From positions 71,453 through 135,452 of the forward strand of contig MNCI01025086.1 of assembly GCA_015680685.1 (NCBI GenBank): a DNA stretch of 64,000 bases. Reading direction: 5' to 3'. The notes beneath the pieces were generated by a model. The model was not told the origin of the DNA and made no database searches. It saw nothing but the letters and a program-made list of their open reading frames with translations. The first letter of the stretch is position 1. Each line of letters begins with the position of its first letter. The position numbers and the translations under genes are program-made. The DNA is from Gnetum montanum. Lineage: Eukaryota; Streptophyta; Gnetopsida; Gnetales; Gnetaceae. This document shows, one piece after another, positions 11,707-21,567 of the stretch.

Positions 11707-11730
11707 GACTGAATGGAAAGGGAGAGATCT

Positions 11731-11755
11731 GAAATATTGAACGCCTATTTGAATT
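11731..11755 (-). other. A2 internal deletion junction (protease linker joined to post-integrase)
   Basis: On the sense strand the sequence after the protease linker (AAATTCAAATAGG) runs directly into the block that in B1 and B2 follows integrase (ATATTTCAGATCTC). A1 has the same junction at 29481-29505. Relative to B1 about 2.9 kb encoding RT, RNase H and integrase is missing. Confidence 0.75.
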
Positions 11756-11835
11756 TCTTAGAAGTGCCCAACTTCTCCTCATTGATGTTCTTAGATTAAG
11801 GGGTGGAAGTTGGCAATGCTCATATTCCAATGTAT

Positions 11836-12430
11836 CTATGTGTTAATTGTTGGCATGGGTTACTTCCTCAGTTCGTTCCATGCATGTTTGTTGGTTGCTC
11901 TTCTGAATAGCTGTCAACCACGGGGTGTCCACTACTTGTGTGGTTGCTACATATAGGCATCTTTGTTGCAAAGTTTCAAGGGCACACCTATTGCATGAAG
12001 GCATTCCCTCCATGTCATCACCCGATGAATCACTATATGTGATGCATGGAACTTTCTTCTTCTTGATATTTCCATAAATATTTACCTTAGATATCTCCAA
12101 GGAAAGATCGTGGATCCCTAGGTACATGTATATCATACTTAGCCATGGCCTTCCCATTATAATTGGGAAGTCCCCTTCGTTGTTGTTAACTTCTATAACC
12201 AAGAAGTTAGCTGGGTAAGACCAACCATACACAGTGGTAACAATGTCCTCCACCAATCCCAAGGAAATGGTGATGGACTGGTCTACCAGCTCTAGTTGAA
12301 TGTTGTTCTTCTTAAGTTGGGGCAGGTTCCAGGCTTGATACATCTCTCGTGAAATTAGGTTGACTCCGGAACTTGAGTCAAGAAGAGCCTTATGTGGTTA
12401 GTTCCCAACAACTTGTAGATAGATTAAGGG
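11836..12430 (-). pseudogene. A2 retroviral-type aspartic protease (broken active site)
   Basis: The minus-strand frame reads ALLDSSSGVNLIS with the active-site triplet D-S-S at 12379-12371, where the family has D-S-G. It continues with LPQLKKNN, LVDQSITISLGLVEDIV and FPIIMGRPWLS, the flap and hydrophobic-hydrophobic-Gly parts of Athila-like proteases. The tail (VPCITYSDSSGDD, then a Cys-x2-Cys near CNRC) is shared with A1 and B1. One stop precedes the active site. The enzyme would cut the Gag polyprotein; the altered triplet suggests it is dead. Confidence 0.85.
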
Positions 12431-13160
12431 GCTCCCAGGGTCATATAGTTTCCTAGGAAGGTGACCTACCTTGATCCACTCAGTTATGATATGCGTTAAC
12501 ATAACCATATACGTTAAGCTCTGTTGTTGGACTGAAGGGTGCTCCGAAGCCTTGTATGTCGGAGGAGTATGCATGGACTCAACTTCTTGTTGTTGTGAGA
12601 GCTTGTCTGGGATTTTGGCTCTAAAGAAAGGTCTTCTCTTTTTATGGTTGTTAGAACTAGCAGCAGGTTGAATGTTCACAACTCTTGTAGCATTACGTTG
12701 CTATGGTTGAGTGGGGAGTTCCCCTTGCATTGTTGGAGTAGGAGGTGTTATGGGAACTATAGATGGAAGAGGTGTCGATGGATTAGGAGGGTGGAATGAA
12801 TGTGGAATGTCTCTCGAGGGAGGAGTCCTCCTAAAGTACTCCCAAACTTGGTAGTGATGTTGGGGAGTTGTGTGACCCATAGAGTCACTTGGAGAAATCG
12901 GCTGCTGCATGTAGTATCCATATGGGTCTGGCTACTAGTAAGGGTATTGTTGTTTCGATGGTTGCATCCCTCATGACTGTGCGTATTTCTACTGCTGATG
13001 TTGTTCGATGGGTTGTGGTGGAGTTCCACATGGATAGTACATCAAGGGTTGGTGAAACTACCTTGGGTTACCTTGGAGATAAGGTAACCTTTGGGGTGTC
13101 TGCCATTGGTTAAGTCTTGGATTAAGTGCATACACCCTAGACTCCTATAGATGTGATGAT
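12431..13160 (-). pseudogene. gag: A2 Gag C-terminal proline-rich linker
   Basis: Between zinc knuckle and protease the reading is Pro-, Gln-, His- and Asn-rich (for example TPPTPTMQGELPTQP near 12750-12705). It corresponds to 28100-28800 of A1. The low-complexity composition suits an unstructured Gag linker. Frames shift several times. Confidence 0.65.
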
Positions 13161-13163
13161 TGG

Positions 13164-13202
13164 ACAACATCCCTTAGGATGGTCATAGTAGCAGATCTCA
13201 CA
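13164..13202 (-). other. A2 atypical zinc knuckle, CX2CX3H
   Basis: The sense reading is CEICYYDHPKGCC, that is C-x2-C-x3-H-x3-C-C. Retroviral knuckles are C-x2-C-x4-H-x4-C, so this is one residue shorter before His. A2 keeps both first cysteines, whereas A1 and B2 have Tyr and B1 has Phe at the second. Its place between capsid-like domain and protease fits a nucleocapsid. Confidence 0.65.
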
Positions 13203-13499
13203 TCCACCGTCATCGTCTGTGTTTGAATTCACAACCTCATTTGAGATAGTAATTTTCCCCTTACCCTTGTTATGTGTAGGGCCTAAATCTCACCTCTTTT
13301 TCTTATCTTTGTCACTACTTCATTCCTCCTTAGACTTCTCTACAATTTTTAGGATAGTTTCAAGTCTAGAGTCTAAGGAATCCGACAATTGATCCACCTT
13401 AGCTGATACTTCTATTGTTAGTTTTTGAATTGGCAAGGTTTTTCTGTTTACTAATTGTTCAAGTGGTGACTCATCCTCCTCATAAAAAAATTTCACTTC

Positions 13500-14075
13500 C
13501 TTCTTCCGAAGAGAGGGATCACGGTTATATTCTTTCACACTTTCTTATTTTCGTAGCTCCCCTTCTTCTTTGGCTACTTGTTCCAATATGCGATGAATTT
13601 CATGGGATCTAAGTTCTGATAATCTCCCTTGGGCATAAGTCCCAAGGGTTCTCCTAGTTTCATACCTTAGCCCATCTACGATGTGGTGGAGTTGATCCTG
13701 TTGTGCGTAACCATGGCCCGGGCAATGATGTAATAATGCATAGTAGTGGGCCATGGAAGCATCCAAGGGTTTATGAGTACCTTGCTTCCATCCTTGGATC
13801 TGCTTATGTAAGTTAGACACTTTGGAGTATGTTTGATATTTATTTTTGAAGAGTTCTAACATCGTACTCCACCTCCTAATGGTTTTCAGCTCCAAGGACT
13901 GGTACCAACTCTCTACTTCCTTGATGAGTGTCATGGGAAATAACTTTAGTTTCTACCACTCATTCTCTATGTTTTACAAGGTGCAAGCATCATGGAATGC
14001 CTATAAATGATGTTGCGGATTAGCGTTGTATCCCCCTTCAAAGCGTGGGATATTATGCATGTCTAAACGCTTGAT
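13500..14075 (-). pseudogene. gag: A2 Gag capsid-like domain (retrotransposon gag)
   Basis: An open stretch of 129 codons (13934-13545) holds the core of the retrotransposon gag family: EVESWYQSLELKTIRRW, LELFKNKYQTYSK, QIQGWKQGTHKPLD, LLHHCPGHGY, then VDGLRYETRRTLG and a Glu/Lys-rich helix. This is the particle-forming part of Gag. A1 (27230-27690), A3 (63510-64000), B1 (35060-35500) and B2 (59400-58990) have the same domain. Best preserved in A2 and A3. Confidence 0.88.
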
Positions 14076-14213
14076 CCGATTATCTTTTAAATGCCTTGTT
14101 GGTATTCTCATTACCTCCATTATATTTAACATGATTTGGGTGGCAAGTAGGGGTTTGTCATGATCATCTCTTTCATGATGTCTATGATGTCTCCGTTGTT
14201 CCCTACTTTTCCT

Positions 14214-14510
14214 TCATTCATGCCCTTGTCCTCTCTCTCGACTCTTTGAACGAGGTCTCTCATTTTGTCTACCTCTATCCTCACCATTATGCTCTCTATG
14301 ACTACGCCCAGAGGTGGAAAGAGAGGGTGAATGATGTGAAGAAGAAGAAGAAGAAGGAGAACCATCACCATGACGATGTTTCTTGCCTTCTCTTTTGTGG
14401 CTTCGACCTCGATCGTGGTGATGATCTAAGTGTCCATCCTTGTTATGTGTTGTTGTTCCCTCTGTGAACAGTTGGCATTCATAGGGATCAGAACCAATGT
14501 TATGTATCAT
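14214..14510 (-). pseudogene. gag: A2 Gag Arg/Ser/His-rich basic linker
   Basis: The sense frame reads through about 90 residues dominated by Arg, Ser, His, Lys and Glu (SHKREGKKHRHGDGS, a long serine run, then NERPRSKSRERGQGHE). It joins the N-terminal block to the capsid-like domain. A1 and A3 have the same linker. Its RS/RE dipeptides resemble RS domains of RNA-binding proteins, which suggests RNA contact; that is inference. Confidence 0.75.
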
Positions 14511-14519
14511 GGAGTGTAG

Positions 14520-15014
14520 GTTCTAATACCACACCTCCTCACCATCGTTAGGAGGGGAAACATATTTCGATAGAGAACCCATTATAAGTGGTTCACCATC
14601 TCCTATTTCACTTAGGATGTGTGGGACCTATTTGCCCTTTAATAGTGTATGTTGGCTCTCTTGCCTTGAGTCCCTCATACATTGTGCGGCTGTAGCATAG
14701 TAATCCCTTGAGTCAAAATCTGCTGCAACGTATTCAGCATAGAGCTGTGTCATGCCAATTTTTGCCAAAGCACAGAGGAGCATGTTTGGGACTAATTGAT
14801 CTGGAGGTAACACTATGTTACCTTGCAAGTCTCTCCAGCGCATTTGTTTATCTTGATGGAGGATAAAAGTAAAATTAGGTATATATTCATCGGGATGATT
14901 ATATTCCACCCTATATTGTTGAGGAATTGACAGATTTAGGTTATGTGTTTGATGTTGCCAACTGTTCTTTGTATTATCCCTAGGTGGTGAATTGCTCTTA
15001 TGAGAAGAAGAAAT
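14520..15014 (-). pseudogene. gag: A2 Gag N-terminal block, start codon lost
   Basis: The 93-codon stretch 14909-14628 carries the N-terminal block (NHPDEYIPNFTFILHQD, WRDLQGNIVLPPDQLVPN, QLYAEYV). By alignment to A1 and A3, the start should lie at 15014-15012, where ATG has become ATT. T1 inserted only 16 bases upstream of it, in the leader. Confidence 0.82.
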
Positions 15015-15025
15015 TGTGTCTTATT

Positions 15026-15030
15026 GGTGT
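15026..15030 (+). repeat. TSD GGTGT, left copy (T1 insertion)
   Basis: GGTGT recurs at 25512-25516 just outside the TG...CA ends of T1. Joining the flanks restores the leader-to-gag sequence seen uninterrupted in A1 at 8780-8815. Confidence 0.93.
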
Positions 15031-17151
15031 TGAAAATACCATAAAAGTTTGGCCTAGCACTTTCAGACAAGATTCAAGCTAAGTCATGCAGCTACCCAAG
15101 CATGAATACAACATGACCAAACTTGGAGGCCTTTGAAATAGCCCCCAATTGTTCACAATTCAATAGGCAAGGTCCCCCTGGGCCCATAGGTGACTACACC
15201 AACTTTCGACATCCAGAATCAAAAGTTTCAGGCTCAAAATGCTTGGTTTTGGCTAAGTACACTTTGGTTGCGCTGTGGCTTACACTGCACAACGTAAGGA
15301 TCATTGTAAACAACTTTTGGAGCCCCAAAATTGAGTTAAAATAGGCCAAAATTGAGCACAAGGACCCCCCCATGACCTTCACCAAGGCCCCCAGTAGCTC
15401 TAAGCCTCTAGAAATCAAAATTTGGGCCTTAAATGAGGTATTTTCAGTTGATTATGTTGGAGCTACATTTTCATACGCTGCACAACGTATGCACAATGTG
15501 ACCAAGCTAAAACAACCCAATTCAGGCATCTCAAGGAAACATTTTGATATGGATTCAACTCCTAGGGGCTGGGCAGTAGTTGTGTATGATCAAAAGCTCT
15601 AGAAACGTAAAGATTGGCCTTCAAATGATGCATTCTTTAGTTCGTATGCTGAGCTTACGTTGCACAGCGTAAGCACAACGTAACCAAGAAAAAATAGGGC
15701 AAAACAAGAAGGTTTAGGCAGTATCATCAACATCAAAGAAACCCAGATGGATTGAAAGCACTTGTACTTATTCATAGGCTTCAAAAACTCCAAATTTGGG
15801 CCTCAAATATGCCATTTTGACTTGATTACACTGGGGTTACTTTTTCATACGCTGCACAACATATGAACAATGTAACCACACAAAACAGGCCCAAAACTAC
15901 ATCAAAATGAGTAAAAAGATAACATCCAGAGCACCCTAGAGGACAAGAAGCACTCGAGCATTAAGAAATAGGCATCAGTGCATAGAACCCAGCTTTAGAG
16001 ATGGCAGTTTCACTTGGTCACGCTGAGGCTTATGCTCCTGGCATAACCAACCCAAAGTGATCCAAAATAGCATCAAATATAAGGTAAAATCAGCTTAAAT
16101 TTGACTTGTAGAACCCTCTAGACATCAGACATGTAGATCTACATTTAGATCAGGCTGCAGAGGTCAAAATTGGATTCAAAATGCACTATTTTTGTTGCTC
16201 ACACTGAGCAGCATGTGGCAGCGTACGGAGCGACGTATGATATAGCATGTGCACTTGTGATGTTGAATTCCCATACGCTAGACACTGGACGCCGATGCGA
16301 AGACATGCCAGAGCCTTTGAGGACATATCGATGAAGAGAACAACACACCAGAGCATAGATCCAGAGGCTAGAGACATAATTCTTTTGTAAATTTGAAATT
16401 CTTTCAGTGTGCCAAGTTCATACGTTGTGGGTTTCATACGCCAGCATAAAAGTTGGTCATGCTAGATGCTATACATTGTAACATTTCATGCATCTGGTCA
16501 ATGCACACACCTGTCACCTAATCTGAATTTTTCTCACCCCATGGCCACTGATCTTCTCCTAGATTTGAATCTCACCCAAAATCCTATAAATCTCCTATTT
16601 TTCCACTAGATCGGGGTTGGAAAATTTGAATCTCATACACTTAGGAAATCTGGGCATTAATCTCATACACTGGGCTTCATATAAACTTGGACGTTGTACA
16701 CCTACAATCCAAAAAAAAAACTTGCATCTTCCCAGCATTCGTTCTCATCCATCGGGGCTAAACGTCCACCTTGCGACCAATCCGCAATTGCGTTTTGACC
16801 AGTGCACATTTTAATTGTTTATTGATACAAAAAGTTTGCATTATTGCCCAGATTCTTGCAATTTACATTATTTTTTCTGTTCACATTTTCCTATTTTCAT
16901 TATTTAAACAATTTACATTCATTTTCATTTGTTTACATTCAGTTTTGCATTTGTTTACGTATAACCCAACGCATCACAATTGCGTATGTTCAGGGAAGTC
17001 CTCGTTTGATCTACGTGCAGACCATTCAAGGCACTCTACCTCTATTAATTTTTAGCTTGCCCTTAGGTGAAGGTAGGGTCTTACTATTTTATTCATAGAT
17101 CTCTCGACGTCTGTTCATTCCAGCCTCTCGTCGACGATTTTGACTGGTACA
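15031..17151 (+). repeat. T1 5' LTR
   Basis: Starts TGAAAATACC and ends GACTGGTACA. It is filled with TACGCTG/CAGCGTA words, often as palindromes such as CATACGCTGCACAACGTATG (15473-15492) and around 15275, 15655 and 15848. Many copies carry TG or CA where others have CG, as expected from decay of methylated CpG. Confidence 0.93.
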
Positions 17152-17905
17152 GTAAATTGGCCCTAGATGGAGGGCCATTTCTCTGTTAGATCCACCTCTT
17201 AGCATCCTAGATCCAGCATTCACACATTGTTGTGATTGTTAGCATTCCTACGTTTCCTTGTTCCTAGTGTTCAAGCACTGCTTGCTGCTGATAAATCCTA
17301 TTTTCTAGTCTAGACGCTATTTCAGAGTTCTCCAGGCACATTCCTACTTAAATCACAACGTCATGCACCTTCCTCTCTAAGATCCAGACACTGCCCACAG
17401 CATCCTACACTCTCTACTGGTTTCAAACATTTCTTACAACATACCTCATCCTTATCTCTCTTTTCTAACACTATTCATAGCATCCAGATCTAAGTTTTCT
17501 TCTTGGACGCTACGTCCAACACTTAGTTTTCTCACCCAGACTTCCCATCCAACATCTAGATGCTATTTTATAGGTTAGAAGCTACACCACCATTCATTTA
17601 TATTTCAACATTTTTTTTATATGCCACATGTTGTATTACACCACTCCTTTGGTGTTCACACCTTCTTTTCTTAATATTAGCACCATACGCTGCTCCTCAC
17701 CCTACCTTATACGCTGTGCACATTAATTATACGATGTACCTCTTGAAACTTCTTGTACGCTACTTTTGGTGTTCATACGCTATAGTACATTTTTATATGC
17801 TGAAACTCTTTTGTATGCTATTCAACACTTAACCATATTTTCTCTATTTGACACTTAGCCATTTATTTTCTTTCTCTTACGTTGTTACATCTAGACACTT
17901 TGACA
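17152..17905 (+). other. T1 leader
   Basis: Noncoding stretch between 5' LTR and gag. The bases right after the LTR (TTGGCCCTAGATGGAGGG) should be the primer site, but I cannot match them to a tRNA. The words TACGCTG, TATACGCTGTG and TATGCTG continue here between about 17690 and 17825, so the motif is not confined to the LTR. Confidence 0.6.
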
Positions 17906-20110
17906 ATGGACCTTATGCACACCAACACCTCTACCTTGCCTGCCTCTGACGTTGATGCCTCAATCTCGAACCCCGTTACTGCCACTGACCCATAGTGGCT
18001 CATGGAAAGATTAACGCCCAGGGGCCATCTTGCCAATCACTAAGACTGCAAGGTAGAGATCCCTCATTCACAATTCTGACCCCCAAGCAATACAACTTTA
18101 TATGCGTCAAGATCCAGGCTAACTTGGTCGTCGACCAAACAAAAATAGACACAAAGAGACACTATGAGATCATCAACAAAGGAGGTCACAAATTCATTCC
18201 CACCCCCTACGGCATCATCCCACTCTCCAAATACCACCATGAACTCATCTCCTAGTTCCTTATGCCAAGGAGTCAAGCCTGACGATAACCTGCCATAGAG
18301 CCCCAACGCGAAGACAAGGAGGATGACTTCGCCGCACAATCCGAACATGGGGAATCATACCACATACTTAGTCCTCATGCTCAATTCAATCCATTGCTCC
18401 ATACCTACTTAGGAGAAACCATTCCACTTCATGCGTCCACCAGCACTTCCTGTTACTCAACAGGAAGCCTCAACCTTCACCCCCACTTTCCCCTCTCTAT
18501 TCCACCTATCCACCTCTACTATCCCTCTGGTTAGAACATCACCACCTCTATCTTCAATGCAACTGCAACCATTCCCTCCTCAAACCAATAGCACATCCTC
18601 ATTCAAGCCCCAAGTAATTGGGATGCCTTCCATCATACCTGCCTCCACATCTACACACTTCATCCCATGGGTGCAGGTTCATATCACACCCTCGGCTCCT
18701 CTAGTACAACACTAGGTACAAAGTCTTCCTTCGCAACCCATAGTTGAGCAATGGCCCATCCCAGTTATCCAGTCATAACAATCTTTTCCACAACCCACAA
18801 TTGGCCAATGGCCCACCCCTGTCGCTCAACAACAACAATAACCTACACCTCACGGTATGTTGTCCTTAGTAGCACCCATTGTAAATATTCCACAAGTGCA
18901 ACCTCCGACCACTTAACTTTCTTATTTCTTGCCCATTGTACAACAATCTAACTTGCATAATACATAACATAACCAACCTGTCACTTCACCTAGTGCAAAA
19001 GACTAGGTCGAAGCGAAAAAAATGATGTAGGAGCTAACCAACGAGGTAAAAAGCCTCAAAATCGCTAACAATGAAGAGGTTAAAGTATTAGAATTTTATC
19101 AAGAAGATCCTATTAGCTCTTCGGTCCCATCACTAACCTTACCCAAAGGAGTTTCTTTGCCTCAACTAACCAAATACAATGGGGAAGGAGACCCCAATGC
19201 CATCTAGTCACTTTTAGACTAGAATGCCTGTTGCTTCAAGCTTGGCCGCACTCAATCTTGTGTGTGTTCGCGATGTCCCTCATTGGAAGAGCATTAGACT
19301 AGTATCGAGCCTTACCTCATAACTCGATATCCTCTTTGGAGGATCTCTTACACTAGTTCATTACCAGGTTTAAATACAACTTGAAACCTAAAGCAACCTT
19401 GGATAGTCTGATACAGGTAAAATAAGCACCGCTTGAACCTGTACAAAAATTCATCCAAAGATGGAGTGCCACACTTAACAAACTTTGTGAGCCCATCCTT
19501 GAAATGTATTTGCTTATGATTCTAAAGGGATCCATGAATGACTTCGTTAAGTCAAAAATGTACTACCTAAGTGCTCAAATGTTGATCCAAGCCTTCACGT
19601 AGATCAAGAACATTGAACAAGCTGCACAAACCAGCAATGATCCTGCCTATGTGGCTTACAAGAACCAACATGTTGCCAAACAAAAAACAACAATGGAAAC
19701 TGTAGCTGCAAGCACAAAAACAACAAACACTAGTACCAACCCATCTACAATGACAGGGGCCACCCCAAGGCCCAACTTTCAGCACAAGGACTGCTCTAAG
19801 TATACACTGCTACCCACGTCACCCTCTGAACTACTAGAGAAACTCCTCAAAATTAGGCAAATCCAATACAAACAAGTAGTAGAGAATGCTCATCGAAGAT
19901 ATGATAGGTATTGCGAGCTACTAAGAAACCCCACCTTAGTAGCACCAAACAAGCCCCTGGTCCCACGACACTTCAAATTAGATCAATTCTATCACTACCA
20001 CCAGATGTTTGGTAACAATACCGACAACTGCCATGCCTTATAGGATGATCTTCAAATAATGATAGAATGGGGCCAACTCAACATCAACACCTTGAGTTGA
20101 CCTAGCACAA
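17906..20110 (+). pseudogene. gag: T1 Gag (Tat-like), broken
   Basis: ATG at 17906 opens MDLMHTNTSTLPASDVD, and the frame runs on past stops into a Pro/Thr-rich stretch (18431-18715). From 19150 the retrotransposon gag domain appears: LPQLTKYNGEGDPNA, then FKYNLKPKATLDSL, EPVQKFIQRW and a helix ending in MNDFVKSKM. At 19940-20040 is PRHFKLDQFYHYHQMFGNNT followed by DNCHAL, the H-x3-C block of Tat-type Gag. It is interrupted by several stops. Confidence 0.8.
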
Positions 20111-20790
20111 ATGATGCCTCCTATGTCATAAACTCCATTAGCATAGGAAGTAAGCCCAAACCTGTGCGGCAACCTTTCATGATCCATGTGCCTTTCAGCA
20201 AGGCAACAATCCCCTTCACCTCCATGAGCAAGAGGCCTCCCATTGTCATCCAGGTGCCACCTTGAGCACCTATAAAACCTTTCATCGTCAAAGAACCAGC
20301 GCAATCTTCTTCCAAGACATTAAACTGGCATGATGCATCAACCACAACCACAAAGAAACCTTTCGTCATCAAGGTGCCATAACAAGCTAGTCAAACACCA
20401 ACGACTCCTCCCAAACTACTATTTGTCATAAAGGTGCCACCACGCGATGGCCCCTCACCTACCCAGAGCCCAACCATAGGCAGTGTCTCAACCTATTCTC
20501 CCTTAAAAGTCAACCTTGCCAACAACATAGGTAAGCCTACCAAATGGTAGTAGAAGAGGAAAAATGAACAACGAACAACATCCATAGCCGAAACAAAGGC
20601 CACACCAAGCAAGCAACAATTGAACATAGGAGCCCCTGCCCCTAATCTCAAGCAAACCAGGCCCAAGCCCTCTACACAAGAGGCCCATCCCTCAGCCCAT
20701 ACAAGGGAAGCCAAAGCCAACACAAGGACCAACAACACAGACTTCATAGTTGCACTAGCCTAGGTAAAACAAACGCTCAAATAAAAGAAC
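20111..20790 (+). pseudogene. gag: T1 Gag-to-protease linker
   Basis: A low-complexity Pro/Thr/Lys-rich stretch in which a short block with the bases AAGGTGCCA recurs around 20230-20450 (encoding VIKVPP-like repeats). Longer minus-strand open stretches here are mirror frames of this repeat. It links the H-x3-C block to the protease. Confidence 0.55.
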
Positions 20791-20796
20791 ATAACG

Positions 20797-21567
20797 ATGA
20801 GCTTGTACGACCTGGTCATGACTTCTGCCGCTCACCGTGAAGCCTTGGCTCAAATGTTAGCATCCATTCCCGTTATGGAGGACATCCTCGCAAATGAGAA
20901 ATCCATCCATGCAATGATTTCACAACACACACCACAAGGATTGGGTTCAAACACCTTAGCCTTCTGTGATGATGCAGTTAAAGTCAACCTCAAATGAGGG
21001 GAGGTCACAACAGCTCCATTATCAATTAGCGTACATGTTGGGCAATGTACCATTCATAGAGTGCACATTGATGAAGGTGTGGCAACAAACATAGCTTTAT
21101 ACTCCGTCATCGACAAACTAGGCATGGTAGACGAGATCATGCCAATGAAAATCATGTGTTTAAAATCCTTCAATGGATCATGTGTCACAGTTAAGGGCAC
21201 AATCAACTTAGCCTTTGTGGTAGGAGAACAATTCCCGACTAGCACGGAGTTCACTATCATAAAAGAGATGACAAGTTTTAACATGATTCTTGGTAGACCT
21301 TGGCTAGCCCAACAATGGGCCGTTTCCTCATCGATACATCAAGAAATCCACCTTCCATACGAAGGTGGACAATTCATCATACATGGCGATAACATTCCCT
21401 TTCAAGCCATCCACAACATAGACATGTCACAAGTTTTGAAAGAAGAGTCTCTTGATGGAACACCCACAGCAACAAACACAACACCTAGAGCTAAAACACT
21501 CAGACGAGTGGTAAAAACTGAAAGCCTCCCAGGGCAACCAAAACCTAGCACGCCTCCTAGACCATGA
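20797..21567 (+). pseudogene. T1 aspartic protease with D-E-G active site
   Basis: An upstream open stretch (20797-20994) ends in one stop, and the protease frame 21061-21567 follows after GQCTIHRV. The active-site block HIDEGVATNI has D-E-G at 21070-21078, where Tat relatives have D-G-G, D-N-G or D-S-G. It is followed by a FNGS block and MILGRPWLAQQWAVSSSIHQ, the typical C-terminal signature of Tat proteases. Length and order match the family. The Glu change probably inactivates it. No RT follows. Confidence 0.85.

Noticed and set aside
12757-13113. His/Asn/Ser-rich frames on both strands.
   Set aside because: Shadow frames of the Pro/Gln-rich Gag linker of A2; no start or conservation of their own.
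18064-18348. A 94-codon minus-strand open frame in T1.
   Set aside because: Antisense to the T1 gag frame, which continues through the region with family-like wording; no family match on the minus strand.
20038-20747. Several long minus-strand open frames rich in Gly, Leu and Val.
   Set aside because: Mirror frames of the low-complexity T1 gag linker; composition explains them.
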